DNA from: Gambelia wislizenii
Taxonomy: Eukaryota > Chordata > Lepidosauria > Squamata > Crotaphytidae
DNA: 64,000 nucleotides
Assembly (NCBI GenBank): GCA_030847615.1
Contig: JAUMIR010000003.1
Span: 286,062,265-286,126,264 of the forward strand
Direction of reading: 5' to 3'
Shown: in pieces, positions 11,270-21,819 of the stretch
Position numbering within the stretch: position 1 is the first letter of the stretch
How the letters are laid out: every line of letters begins with the position of its first letter
Program-made: the position numbers and the translations under genes
The notes under the pieces: generated by a model
The model's input: only the letters and a program-made list of their open reading frames with translations
The model's database searches: none
Told to the model about the DNA's origin: nothing

Positions 11270-11420
11270 AAGGAATCCAGTAGCACCTTTAAGATTAACT
11301 GGGAAAAATAAATTTCCAGCATAAGTTTTCATGGACTCACTTCATCAGATGTATCTGGATTCCTTTATATCTTTTTATGTTGAAACAGACTGTCATGGCT
11401 CTTTCTTTCTTTAGTGCATA
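11270..11420 (-). repeat. Hammerhead-motif repeat (Penelope-like terminal-repeat class)
   Basis: Minus strand 11352 to 11319 reads CTGATGA, AGTGAGTCCAT, GAAA, then ACTTATG; both conserved hammerhead boxes are intact although stem II is short. The flanking AGTAGCACCTTTAAGATTAA is the usual companion sequence of this repeat class. Confidence 0.65.
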
Positions 11421-11429
11421 GAGTGGGGA

Positions 11430-11560
11430 TGTGGAGCTCATTGCCCTCCAGAAGTTGTTGGAATATGATTCCCATCACCCCAACCATTGGCCATGCTGCC
11501 TGAGATGCAAGGATCTGGACTCCCAGAATAATCTGCAGGGCTGCTACAGGTTCCTCATAT
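11430..11560. mobile_element. hAT-type non-autonomous element fragment
   Basis: GCCCTCCAGAAGTTGTTGGA, CCATTGGCCATGCTG and GACTCCCAGAATAATCTGCA are the typical phrases of small palindromic hAT elements in reptiles. Ends are not clear. Confidence 0.45.
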
Positions 11561-12394
11561 CTGACACAGAGTTTACAGATCAGAAAAAAAGGGATATTGA
11601 TTACATTCTTTTCCCCCAGATAAAAAATTACAAAGATTTAATTTACTGGGGAATCAATATCGCTAAATTGATTTCCCTTGGAGAATGAACAGATGAAGGT
11701 ATAAGAAACTAAAAATACAGCAGTGTTATCCCAGAAACACAGAAGTATCAGGAAGGAGTAGATGGTTCAATAATGAGATTGGTGGTCAGACCCAGAGTAA
11801 ACAATGCAAAAGCCAAGTTGTGCTTTTGAGCCCAATACTCACAGAAATAAATACAGTTTTAAAAATGAAAACCTAAGCAGGTGTGGAGTCTCAGAAAAAT
11901 AAGGGCAGTAAAAATTAAAATCATTAGCAAAGAGCACTAGTAGTATGATCTGCTCTTTTTCATCCATTGAAAATTTTTATTGTTATTCTTTTATCCATAC
12001 AATAATAGTTGCCACTTGTTTGTGACAGTCCTCACAGATGCCATGTTACTATGTGACTCCTAACTGTATAATTGAGAGAGTCACTGGTATGTCTTCTGGC
12101 TTCTGCTAAGAACAGACACAGCCCACTAAGAATATACATAATGAAAACAACATAATTGTTTAGGATAAAAATGAAAACAAAGCCACCTCCTGCTCCTCCT
12201 CCTTCTTCCCAACTTTATTCATACCACACCTTTTCCCCAAAACAGGGACTGCAGGAGGCCTAAATAACTCCAGTTAACTATCTTAAAAACAACAACCTTA
12301 AATTTTAAGGGATGGGACTTCTGAGGAAGGGGGTTCTTTTTCCTGTGCTGCCTCTGGAATGCACATGCCTTTGTTACTAATTCTTAATTCCCTA

Positions 12395-12592
12395 ATTTGG
12401 ACTCAAACTACAGGAAAAAAGATTCCACCTAAACATTAGGAAGAACTTCTGGGTGGAAGAGCTGTTCAACAATGCAATATGCTGCCTCCGAGTATGGTGG
12501 AGTCGTGTATTCCTGCATGGAAGGGGGTTGGACTGGATGGCCCTAATGGTTTCTGCCAGCTCTATGATTCTATGATTCTATTATTCTAAAGT
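12395..12592 (+). mobile_element. CR1 LINE 3' fragment
   Basis: Encodes the decayed end of the CR1 polyprotein (RFHLNIRKN-like) and the 3' UTR GGGGGTTGGACTGGATGGCC, finishing in three TCTATGATTC-like repeats. Confidence 0.9.
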
Positions 12593-13182
12593 TAGATGCA
12601 CTTTACCTTACATCATTGCTGCTCAAAGTGGTGGTGGCCCCTGGCACATGGTGGGTGGGGGAAACACGACTCTCAGTTCTCCACATCAGACAGCTTAAGC
12701 AACACTGCTTTGTATCACCTGATATTACCTCAAGTGCAATACTTTTCAGTGAGGCAATTTACACATTCAACTGCCACCGAGCAAAGAACATGCATCACAT
12801 TACCCTCAAATTATGACAAACTTTTGAATTAAAGTAATGATTGATTTGGAAGCTCTCCAGATGGTTATTTTACTCTAAGTTCTAGCAGTCCCTGACAGCA
12901 AAGCCAGTGGTGAAGATTGCTGGGAATGGCAGTTCAAGAACATACTCCTCCTTCAGTTGTGTTCTTATATACCTAAGATTGGCAAGATGCAGGTTCAGAT
13001 TGTATCTTCTGTGGCAGAATTAAACTCGAGCCTTAGAAAGCAATCCCCTGAGAATCAAACTGGTTAGAATATAAAGGAATATAAATGTATACTCGACATG
13101 CAGTAATTTAAGCAATGCCATGTGTCTGTTCATTTATATTTAGTTTGTTTAAAGAATAGACATGTATGCTATCTAGTTTTAG

Positions 13183-13262
13183 TAGTGGTTTGAGTGTTGG
13201 ACTAGGACTCCAAGAGACCAGGGTTTGAACCCCGGCTCAGCCAAGGAAACTGTGTGACCTTT
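13183..13262 (+). mobile_element. tRNA-derived SINE (Sauria type), 5' part
   Basis: TGGTTTGAGTGTTGGACTAG followed by a B-box-like GGTTTGAACCC and GCTCAGCC. It breaks off after TGTGACCTTTG, where an L1 has inserted, and resumes at 14153. Confidence 0.85.
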
Positions 13263-14152
13263 GAAAATTGGTAAAATTGTCTCAAGACATAGGATGAAAT
13301 ATTTGTACGGAGGAATGGGAAACTGTGTGGAAGAAGAATATAAAATTCATGGCATGTATAGAACTTAAAGAAAACTGTTATAAGTTACTGTTCTGATGGT
13401 ATATGACACCACAAAAATTATTGAAAATGTACAAAGAAAAGAAAAGTAACTGCTGGAAATGTGGAGATATGTATGGTTCCTTGTATCATATGTGGTGGTC
13501 ATGTAAAGTAGTGAAAAATATTGGATTAGCACACTTAACTTAATAAGAAAAATAATAAATTTTGATTACAGATTAAAATCAAAATTATACTTACTAAATA
13601 TAATAGACAAAGGTTTCCCAAAAGAATCAAGAAATGTAATATTTTACATGACCACCACAGCGAGAATTACTTATGCTAGATATTGGAAGCAGACTGAGAT
13701 CCCAGATAGCGAGGAGTGGATGTTTAAACTGTTAGAGTCAGCACAAATGGATCAACTCACCTGTTGACTCAAATATCAATCAGTAGACAAAGTTAGAGAA
13801 AAATGGGAAAATGTGATAGAATATTGGAAAACAAAATGGGGTGGACATGCTGCTACATGGTTTATAGATTAGAAATGGAAATATAATATTAAGAAGAAGG
13901 AATTGTCTGTTGGAGATACAGTGAAAAAAATGGAAATATTATATCATGGAAGAAAAATAAGTTAATATAAAGTATCTGCAAATATAATTTTGTAGTACTT
14001 TAAAAAATACTATTGTATAAGAAAGTCAAAAGGATAAGATGCAAGTTCAAACACAGATGAAGAGGAAGTTGTTTTATGTTTATTTTATTGTAAAAGAATG
14101 CCTCTTTTTGGCTTGTTTTACAATAAAATAATTTTTTAAAAAAAGAAAAAAG
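13263..14152 (+). mobile_element. L1 LINE 3' end inserted into the SINE
   Basis: A decayed ORF2 C-terminus: the frame at 13448 reads NCWKCGDMYGSLYHMWWSCK, the Cys-rich motif at the end of vertebrate L1 ORF2, followed by FYMTTTARITYARYWKQTEI and ADPDSEEW-like text. Stop codons and a TTAACTTAATAAG frame break show it is dead. It ends in an A-rich tail at 14130-14150. GAAAATT occurs on both sides of the insert as a possible target-site duplication. Confidence 0.8.
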
Positions 14153-14312
14153 AAAATTTACCTTCGCTTAGCCTCAGAGAAAGGCAATTGCAAACTCCCT
14201 TTGAACAAATCTTGCCCCCCCCCAAAAAAACACCCCCTGTGATAGGCTCACTTTAGGGTTGCCATAATTTGGAAATGACTTGAAGTCAAACAGCAACAAC
14301 TGCAATAATTTC
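14153..14312 (+). mobile_element. tRNA-derived SINE (Sauria type), 3' part
   Basis: Continues the SINE of 13183-13262: GCCTCAGAGAAAGGCAATTG, GAACAAATCTTGC, GTGATAGGCTCACTTTAGGG and the end GAAATGACTTGAAG..AACAGCAACAA. The middle is rich in C and A runs. Confidence 0.85.
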
Positions 14313-14379
14313 CTTGAGGAATTGTTTACTTTTTTATTATATATTATATTTCTTAATTACATTTTTATTATATATTATA

Positions 14380-15491
14380 CAGTCGTCCCTTCACATTCGC
14401 GGGAGTTCCGTTCCGCGGACCCCCGCGAATGTGAAAAATCCGCGAATAACAAACACCCCTCCCTCCCCCCTCCCCAGGCCTTCGCGGGGCCTTGCTAGGC
14501 CCCGCGGAGGTTTCCCCGGCCCTCCCTCCCTCCCTCCCTCCCCAGGCCTTCGCGGGGCCTTGCTAAGCCCCGCGGAGGTCTCCCCGGCCCTCCCTCCCTC
14601 CCTGCCCAGGCCTTCGCGGGGCCTTGCTAGGCCCTGCGGAGGTCTCCCCGGCCCTCCCTCCCTCCCTCCCCAGGCCTTCGCAGGGCCTTGCTAGGCCCCG
14701 CGGAGGCCTCCCCGGCCCTTCCTCCCTCCCTCCCCAGGCCTTCGCGGGGCCTTGCTAGGCCCCGCGGAGGTCTCCCCGGCCCTCCCTCCCTCCCTCCCCA
14801 GGCCTTCGCGGGGCCTTGCTAGGCCCCGCGGAGGTCTCCCCGGCCCTCCCTCCCTCCCTCCCTCCCTCCCCAGGCCTTCGCGGGGCCTTGCTAGGCCCCG
14901 CGGAGGTCTCCCCGGCCCTCCCTCCCACCCCAGGCCTTCACGGGGCCTTGCTAGGCCCCGCGGAGGTCTCCCCGGCCCTCCCTCCCTCCCTCCCCAGGCC
15001 TTCGTGGGGCCTTGCTAGGCCCAGCGGAGGTCTCCCCAGCCCTCCCTCCCTCCCTCCCTCCCCAGGCCTTCGCGGGGCCTTGCTAGGCCCCGTGGAGGTC
15101 TCCCCGGCCCTTACCCCTCCCTCCCCAGGCCTTCGCGGGGCCTCCGGGGGTCCCTCGAAGGCCTCCCCACCCCTCTCCAGGCCTTCGCGGGGCCTCCGGA
15201 GGGCCTCCGGGGGTCCCGCGAAGGGCTCCCCACCCCTCCCCAGGCCTTCGCGGGGCCTCCGGAGGGCCTCCGGGGGTCCCGCAAAGGGCTCCCCACCCCT
15301 CCCCAGGCCTTCGCGGGGCCTCCGGAGGGCCTACGGGCGTCCCGCGAAGGCCTCCCCACCCCTCCCCAGGTCTTTCACGGGGCCTCTGGAGGCCCCGTGT
15401 CGCGGTTTTGGGGGGGCCCGGGGGGGCCCTCCCAAAACCGCAAATAACCGAAACCGCGAATGTCAAGTTCGCGAATGTGGAGGGACAACTG
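14380..15491. mobile_element. Tigger/pogo-like TIR element with amplified GC-rich interior
   Basis: Ends are inverted repeats: CAGTCGTCCCTTCACATTCGC at 14380 and the complement CAGTTGTCCCTCCACATTCGC reading back from 15491. TA flanks both sides (14378-14379 and 15492-15493), as expected for a Tc1/mariner-type insertion. No transposase is encoded. The interior is almost wholly the minisatellite described next. Confidence 0.88.
14471..15420 (+). repeat. GC-rich minisatellite, 64-bp then 63-bp units
   Basis: About eleven units of 60-72 bp (mode 64) to 15120, then about four of 52-63 bp. The first unit type contains AGGCCTTCGCGGGGCC-TTGCTA-GGCCCCGCGG, a self-complementary GC hairpin, plus a (CCCT)n run whose changing count explains most length steps of 4. 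The second type has CTCCGGAGGGCCTCCGGGGG. CpG is very frequent. The 269-codon frame over 14816-15625 is periodic repeat peptide, not a gene. Confidence 0.92.
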
Positions 15492-15539
15492 TATTTCTTG
15501 CCTATCTTCCTTCCCACTTTTTCATGACAACAACTCTAT

Positions 15540-15752
15540 GGCACACTACAGAAATAATACAGTTTGACACTGCTTTAACTGCCATGGCTCAATGCTATGG
15601 AATTCTGGGATTTGTAGTTTTGTGAGCTATTTAGCTTTCTCTGTCAGAGAGCTCCGGTGCCCCCAACAAACTACAAATCCCAGGATTCCACAGGATGGAG
15701 CCATAATTGTTAAAGTGGTGTCAAACTGCATTATTTATGCAGTGTGGCAGCA
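15540..15752. mobile_element. Small palindromic DNA element (MITE)
   Basis: Left end GGCACACTACAGAAATAATA and right end with the complement GCCACACTGCATAAATAATG; inner arms ATTCTGGGATTTGTAGTTTT and CTACAAATCCCAGGATTCCA. Same family as 34316-34546. Confidence 0.8.
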
Positions 15753-16644
15753 GCCCATGTGCTAGGTAAAAGAGAGAAAGTTACTGGCTCAGAGTCATCC
15801 AGTTAGTTTCATGGCTCAGGAGGGTCATGAGCCAGAATCTTTCAAGGCCCAAACAAATGCTCTGATCATTACATGACACTGCCTCACCACACACTTGTAG
15901 AAGTGCCTGTGAAGAGGCAACCATTTACTCTGACTCTCCGCTTAGGATGCTGTAGAGTGAGACGGATCTAATCTGTTGGCAAATCGTTGCCTTGGATGAT
16001 GTTCAAGTCTTGGTGTCCCGTCCCCCCCCCCCGGTGTATCTTTGAAACATTTCTGGATTTTTGCATTTCCCCTCTAAAGCTTGAATTGTTGCAATTTATT
16101 TTCTAGGATAAAGAGATAATTTTGGCAATTTTTAATTAGTTTTTTTAATGCATTTTCCTATTAATCTGAAAATTAACATATCAAACATATTTAACCTGGT
16201 ATTTTATAAATCAGGCCTTTAGCAATCCTCACTCAACTAGACATTGCACCAATGCATTTAACAGATTTGGGAGCTTGGAAAGTGGAGAGGGAGCTTGACC
16301 CTTTCATTACCTGTTATGGCCCCCACATTCCCTCAGCTCCTATTTGGATTCAGTAGTGGTGCCAATGGAAATGGAAATAGTGGCTTTGGAACAGTTGCTT
16401 TCATGAGAACCACAGCATAGCAGAAGGGTTTAATTCTCCCTCCCCTTCCTTTGCAGTCCCAATGTTTATTCTCCTATGGCTCTTGTCTACATTACAAAGA
16501 ACATCCTAATGGACTTCATATCCTATTCTTAATTGTTGTCATTTTTGTTTGATTGTTGTCAACTAGTTTTTCTCTCTTCCAAGTAAATTAAGTCTTAATA
16601 GGATAAAAAACAAGGGTCATCCTGTGGGGATAGCAAAGACAAAT
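15753..16644. other. GRIK1 intron, mostly unassigned
   Basis: TCATCCAGTTAGTTTCATGG at about 15797 looks like a decayed minus-strand tRNA-SINE piece. The rest, with a C-run at 16021-16032, shows nothing recognisable. Confidence 0.4.
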
Positions 16645-16795
16645 ACTGAAGAGCATGTAGCATAACCCACAGGAATAAAAGCAGGAGACAAGTCTCCAAG
16701 TCCTCTGTAGATGGTCTTTATTTATTATTTGAAACAATTCCAACACATTTCAGTTTATGTAATTGATTCAATGGCCTTCTTCAGGGGCTATATTA
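16645..16795 (-). repeat. Left arm of an inverted hammerhead-motif repeat pair
   Basis: Reverse complement matches 18705-18836 over about 130 bp. On the minus strand 16786-16742 reads CTGAAGA, GGCCATTGAATCAATTACAT, GAAA, TGTGTT, the hammerhead layout with one change in the first box. GGAGACAAGTCTCCAAGTCC marks the outer end. Confidence 0.75.
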
Positions 16796-18272
16796 TTATA
16801 CCGATTATCTTGATCCATTTCAAACTGGCTTCAGGACAGGATATGGAGTAGAGACTGCCATGGTTGCTCTAACCGATGATCTCCGCCTGAGCATCGACAG
16901 GGGTAATGTGACCCTGCTGGTGCTCTTGGACTTCTCAGCAGCCTTTGACAATATAGATCATTCCATCCTCTTGGACCGCCTGAGAATGTTAGGAATCGGA
17001 GGCACTGCTCTGCGATGGTTCCATTCCTTTCTCTCGGGCAGATCCCAGAGGGTGAGGCTCGGGGACAGCTGCTCTTCCAGAATTGAGCTTAGTTGTGGCG
17101 TCCCTCAGGGTGCCATTCTGTCCCCGATGCTATTTAACATTTATATGAAGCCGCTGGGAGAGATCATCCGGAGGCATGGAGCTCGGTGTCATCAGTACGC
17201 TGATGACACTCAGATATATTTCTCCATGACCAGACCGTCGGCTCAGACTTCAGATGGTGTCTCTCCTCTCAATGACTGTCTTAGAGCGGTAATGGATTGG
17301 ATGAGGAAAAACAGATTGAGACTAAATCCAGACAAAACGGAGGTACTGACAGTCACAGGCCCGAAACCAGGTCTGGGAATACAACTTCCAGTCCTGGATG
17401 GACTCACACTCTCCTCTAAGGACTGTGTTCGCAGTTTGGGGGTACTCCTGGATTCGTCACTTCACATGACTAGTCAGGTGAATGTGACGGCCAGAAGTGC
17501 CTGTTATCAGCTTCGGCTGATACGCCAACTGCGCCCTTACCTGGATACAAGGGATCTGGAAACTGTGGTACATGCTTTGGTAACCTCACGTTTGGATTAC
17601 TGTAATGCACTCTACATGGGGCTACCCTTGTGCCTAACCCGGAAACTTCAACTGGTACAAAATATGTCAGCCAGGTTAATTACGGGTACATCTAGGAGAC
17701 AGCATATAACACCTGTGCTTAAATGTCTCCACTGGCTGCCGATTAGTTTCCAGGCACAGTGCAAGGTGTTGGTTTTAACCTTTAAAGCCCTACATGGCTT
17801 GGGTCCATCTTATCTCCGGGACCACCTCATCCCATATGATCCCCCCGCACACTTCGGTCCTCTGGGAGGAACCTGCTGCAGCCTATGAAAACTAGGCTGT
17901 TGCAGACCTCCCAGAGGGCCTTCTCTTCTACGGCTCCCAGACTTTGGAATGGTCTGCCGGATGAGATCCGTCTTATCGCTACTCTTGATAGCTTCAAGAA
18001 AGCGCTAAAGACGGATCTCTTCCGGCAGGCCTTCCCGGAATAACTTCCCGGTTCAAGTGGACTGATTGCTACCCACCCCCTTGCCGTCGTTGCTTTTATT
18101 TATTTATTTATTTATTTATTGTATTTTATCTTTGTTTTAACTCTCTATTTGTTTAATTTAGTTTTAAGGGGTGGGAGGGTAGGATGGGGAAGGACTGTTT
18201 TATCTTGATGTTGTTTTAATCTTGCTATAAGCCGCCCCGGTTGCTGAGCAGAGGGGCGGGTTAAAAATAAAC

Positions 18273-18306
<34 letters not shown>
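16796..18306 (+). mobile_element. L2 LINE, 5'-truncated copy
   Basis: Carries an L2-clade reverse transcriptase (next entry), a 3' UTR with AAGCCGCCCCGGTTGCTGAG, and ends in a (TTA)n tail at 18275-18304, the hallmark 3' end of reptile L2. It sits between two inverted hammerhead-motif arms. Confidence 0.9.
16860..17888 (+). pseudogene. L2 reverse transcriptase, 342-codon open frame
   Basis: Starts inside the RT domain: LLVLLDFSAAFDNIDHSILL near residue 20, SCGVPQGAILSPMLFNIYM near 78, catalytic YADDTQIYF near 114, LNPDKTEVL, then SRLDYCNALYMGLP and KCLHWLPISFQAQCK typical of L2. The frame ends at a stop near 17886, but the coding text continues in another frame (LRTFGTAGFSS-like to PDEIR and LFRQAFP near 18040), so there is a frameshift. 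The endonuclease is absent. It cannot be autonomous. Confidence 0.9.
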
Positions 18307-18308
<2 letters not shown>

Positions 18309-18377
18309 AAACAAACATAATACAAATTACAAATTGAAAATCAAAAGGATGACAAATAACAATAATATCTATAAAAC

Positions 18378-18596
18378 ATATACATTATTGTTGTTGTTAT
18401 TGTTGTTGTTTCTTGTTGTGTGCCTTCAAGTCATTTCTGAGTTATAGTGACTCTAAGGCAAACCTATCATGGTGTTTTCTATTGCTGAGAGTGTGTAATT
18501 TGCCCAAGGTCACCTAGTAGTTTTCAGGGTCAAGCAGGGATCCAAACCCTGGTCACCAGAAATGTAGTCCAAAACTCAAACCATGCTGGCTCACTA
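18378..18596 (-). mobile_element. tRNA-derived SINE (Sauria type)
   Basis: Plus strand reads TTGTTGTTTCTTGTTGTGTG, CCTTCAAGTCATTTCTGAGT, CTATCATGGTGTTTTCT, GCCCAAGGTCACCTAGTAG, ending in CCATGCTGGCTC, so the SINE is on the minus strand. An internal deletion removed the GCCATTGCC section. Confidence 0.85.
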
Positions 18597-18704
18597 CTTG
18601 CAAATGGGAAGAGATTTTTCAGCTCTAGAAATGTCTGCTGCTAGTTGCATATATTGGTATGTATAGGCTTTTAAGCAATATACAAAAGTATATTTATAAT
18701 TTTT

Positions 18705-18836
18705 ATATAGCTCCCGAAGAAGGCCATTGAATCAATTACATAGACCAAAACATGTCGAGCTTGTTTCAGATAATAATAATAAAAAAATCATCTACAGAGC
18801 ACTTGAAGACTTGTCTCCCCCTTTTTTCCAGTGGAT
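18705..18836 (+). repeat. Right arm of an inverted hammerhead-motif repeat pair
   Basis: 18714-18757 reads CCGAAGA, GGCCATTGAATCAATTACATAGACC, AAAA, CATGTCGAGC. With the left arm it suggests an ancestral CTGAAGA/GAAA hammerhead with a GGTCTAT...ATAGACC stem II. The outer end is GAAGACTTGTCTCCC. Confidence 0.75.
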
Positions 18837-20038
18837 TCTGAGGGTATAAAATCCTAAAATGATAAAAAAAAATTACAAGTTTTACATCACCTTCTCTGCG
18901 GTTTACACCCATGCAACCAGATTTAAATTCTGCTAGAAATCTGCCTTTTGTATACAGAAAGCCAAAGTATCTGAAAATTCTGGTGCCACATAATGTGAAA
19001 AATCAAAAAAGGGAGAACAGGTTTTTCTTCCTCCCCTCCACCTCTGCTTCAGGTTTCTGAGCTACATCATGATTAGTGGGTCATTTTATTGGTTCTGTCA
19101 TAGACAGTAGACATGAAGTAACTAAAATAAATCTGTGCTATCAGCAGGTTTGGAGCAGTAAAGAAAGGCCAGTCTGTTTCAACATAATGTATAAACTGGT
19201 AATCTGTTGGTTTGGGGGTATTTTTTAAAAAAGGAAGGAGGTGATCTCATATGTTTCCCCTCCCCATTTACAAACATTAACAATACCATCTTGTGCATGC
19301 TGACTTAATGGGATCCTGTGGGACTTACTCTCAGCCAAAGTTTGGAAAAGTGACTTTTTTGGACTATGGCTCCCAAAGCTCCTTAGCCAGCAGAGGCAAT
19401 GGCCATGCTGGCTGGGAGATTCTGGGACCAGTGTAGTCTGGTGGCTCCCATGCCAGTCGGGTGATGGGTCTGCTCCTAGCTTTAGTCTCAACTTTAAAGG
19501 AGCTATCTCTGGTGCTTTTTGGAGATAGGGTTCAGCACCTTGGATAGGTCCTTTGAAGTTCAGATGAAAACCTTAAGTGTATTCACTATCCACTGGGAAA
19601 TTTAGTCCAAAAAAGTAACTTTCCTGCTCCCAGGTAACAGTATAGAATTATAGCTGAAACAACCATTTATAGCATCATATAAATCTAGGTTAGATTACTT
19701 AGAGCTGCTAACTAATACATACAGTAGTATATTTCCTACACAACTAACATCACACAACTAACCCATTTCAGCCTGCTTTTGAATGTACATTATATTTCCT
19801 GTGACTAACTGTGTTAATAATCCATCATTCCTTGTAGACTCCTTACTTTAAAATGCAAATGGTCCAGTCTCTCCTTATCTCATATGGCTGGTGTTGTAGT
19901 CTGCTGCTGTGATGTGCAATCATAATTAACATGTATTTCCTGGACAGAACGGTTATGCACATTTATTGATATACAATGTCATTTTCTTAACACCATTAGT
20001 GAAGGTCAAAAGCCATTTACTTGATATGTTCTCTGTAG
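18837..20038. other. GRIK1 intron, end of the 10.6-kb intron
   Basis: A hAT-type fragment lies at about 19340-19450 (GACTATGGCTCCCAAAGCTC, GGGAGATTCTGGGACCAG). The rest is unassigned up to the exon acceptor. Confidence 0.45.
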
Positions 20039-20152
20039 ATTGGGGTTTGGAATTCAAACAGTGGCCTTAATATGACTGACAGCAATAAAGACAGATCTAC
20101 CAATATCACTGATTCTCTGGCAAACCGGACACTCATAGTCACCACTATTTTG
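20039..20152 (+). CDS. GRIK1: GRIK1 exon: linker and start of ligand-binding segment S1 (38 codons)
   Basis: A 114-base exon, phase 0 at both ends, with TGTAG acceptor and GTAAGT donor. It reads [15 protein letters not shown] through TLIVTTIL. This covers the linker between the amino-terminal and ligand-binding domains and the first beta strand of S1. Three N-glycosylation sequons are visible: NMT at residues 11-13, NIT at 22-24 and NRT at 29-31, all extracellular and typical of the kainate family. The join with the preceding exon gives TEK-IGVW when the cassette is skipped and KVWKK-IGVW when it is included; both are in frame. The [15 protein letters not shown] text is the GluK1 type (GluK2 has IGTWDPASGLNMTES). 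Confidence 0.96.
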
Positions 20153-20264
20153 GTAAGTTTGGGCATGTCATTACTTTTATTCACAGATCATCTTCGGTGT
20201 ATTTGTGGTGCCCAAGAGTCTTCCTAATCACTATATGTGATTTTCACATGTACTACTGAGTATA

Positions 20265-20944
20265 CAGTAGCACCCCCATATCCATGGGGGATTGGTTCCA
20301 GGAGTCCCCATGGATACTGAAAACCATGGATAGTAGTGAATGCCCTGTGATGTTGGTGGGGAGGAAGAGTTATGGAGGAGGAGAAGGGAGGGAGGGAGGG
20401 AGGCAGGAAGAGGAAGGAAGAGGAAGGCAGCCCAGTGTGGGTTCCTGCTGTGGAGAGAGGGGAAGGTGGATGGGAGAGGAAGGAACTGGTCTGGAGGAAG
20501 GTGAGGGGCAGGCTTCCCCATCCACCCACTACCACCTCCGCTGCACTGCTGGAACCCCCTGCAGGGAAGGGAGAAGGGAGGCGAGCTCTCCTCTCCCTCC
20601 CCTGTCCACCCCGCCACCTCAGCTGCACTGCCAGAACCCCCCCCCCACGGGGAAGGGAGAAGGGAGGTGAGTTCTCCTCCTCCCCTCCATCCACTCCCTG
20701 CCACCTCCACCGCACCACCAGAACCCCCTTCAGGGAAGGGAGAAGGGAGATGAGCTCTCCTCCTCCTCTCCCTTCCCTGTCCACCCCTCTGCCACCTCTG
20801 CCATGCTGCCAGAATTCCTGTGGAGAAAGGAAAAGGGAGACAAGCTCTCCTCCTTCTCTCCCTCCCCTGTCCATCCCCCGCAGTCACCAACTGCAGATAA
20901 CTGAATCAGTGGATGGTGAATCAGCGGATACTGGGGTGCTACTG
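20265..20944. mobile_element. Tigger/pogo-like TIR element with amplified interior
   Basis: Ends CAGTAGCACCCCCATATCCA and, from 20944 backward, CAGTAGCACCCCAGTATCCG; TA on both sides. The interior holds about four units of 83-90 bp with AGGGAAGGGAGAAGGGAG and GAGCTCTCCTCCTC, purine-rich on one strand. Long open frames over it (about 220 codons on both strands) follow from base bias and are not genes. Confidence 0.85.
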
Positions 20945-21819
20945 TATGTTTTTTTCACTATGAAGGATCCATTTATGAGGACCTGTGCCATGAATCCCTC
21001 CAGTTATTGTGTTTTTAAAAGAAGCATTGCCACTACCACAGGCATGAGGGCTTCATACAGTAGATACAGCAGCCCTGTAAAGTTCACATGAGTCCAACTT
21101 CTGAGCAGCATTCAGCAGGCAGTCATCTCAACTATGTCCAATTCATATGTGAACTAGGACTGCATTTTCATGAACACAATTGGGAAAACATTTCTTCCCA
21201 TAATCCTAACATTATCCTTTTTGCCAATATTTTAAGCCCATAATACTGCTTTGTTTGAACCAAAGAAAGACAAACACATAAACAAGAGTCTGTCATAAAA
21301 TATGTTCAGCTTTCTTTTTGAAAGCAGTGTTTGCAAGAACAATGTTTCTGCCTGAGTTCTTTAGGAGAGAAGGAAAAAGACAACGTAAGTCTGCCTCTTG
21401 CTTCAGGTGAGCTCTCTGCCTTTTAAAAAAAAATCCTTGCATAAAGAATTATTCAGTGAAATATACATTAATCATCCTTTTTTTAAAGTAGTAGGATCAA
21501 ATCTGTTTTTAAGATGTTGAAAAACACTAGCTTAAGCTTCCTGCCTCACCATATATTCCCTAAACAACTAAGGAAGAAATGTTAAACTAGTGTTACCCAG
21601 AGAGCCTAGAAACTGTTGATTGGATCCAGACTTTTTAGTCATGGTGAACTCCCCATGGATTCAGTGCAATAAGTTAGTTCTGATTAACTGAACCATTGGT
21701 TTATGTATAACTAAAGCACAGCTGACTTAGTCTGGTTCTTATGGCTCTCCAGATGCTGGATTCCAGTTCCCCTCAGCCCTAGCCAAACTGGCCTGTGGTG
21801 AAGGTTGAAGAGATTAGTA
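20945..21819. other. GRIK1 intron, unassigned
   Basis: No recognisable exon or repeat except a short GGCTCTCCAGATGCTGGATT hAT-like piece near 21741. Confidence 0.4.

Noticed and set aside
14816..15625. 269-codon open frame rich in Pro, Arg and Gly
   Set aside because: It is translation of the GC-rich minisatellite; 63-bp units keep frame and 64-bp units rotate it. No splice sites, no family.
20224..21091. Long open frames of 216-239 codons on both strands
   Set aside because: They overlie the biased, tandem interior of a Tigger-like element; stop codons are rare there because of base composition.
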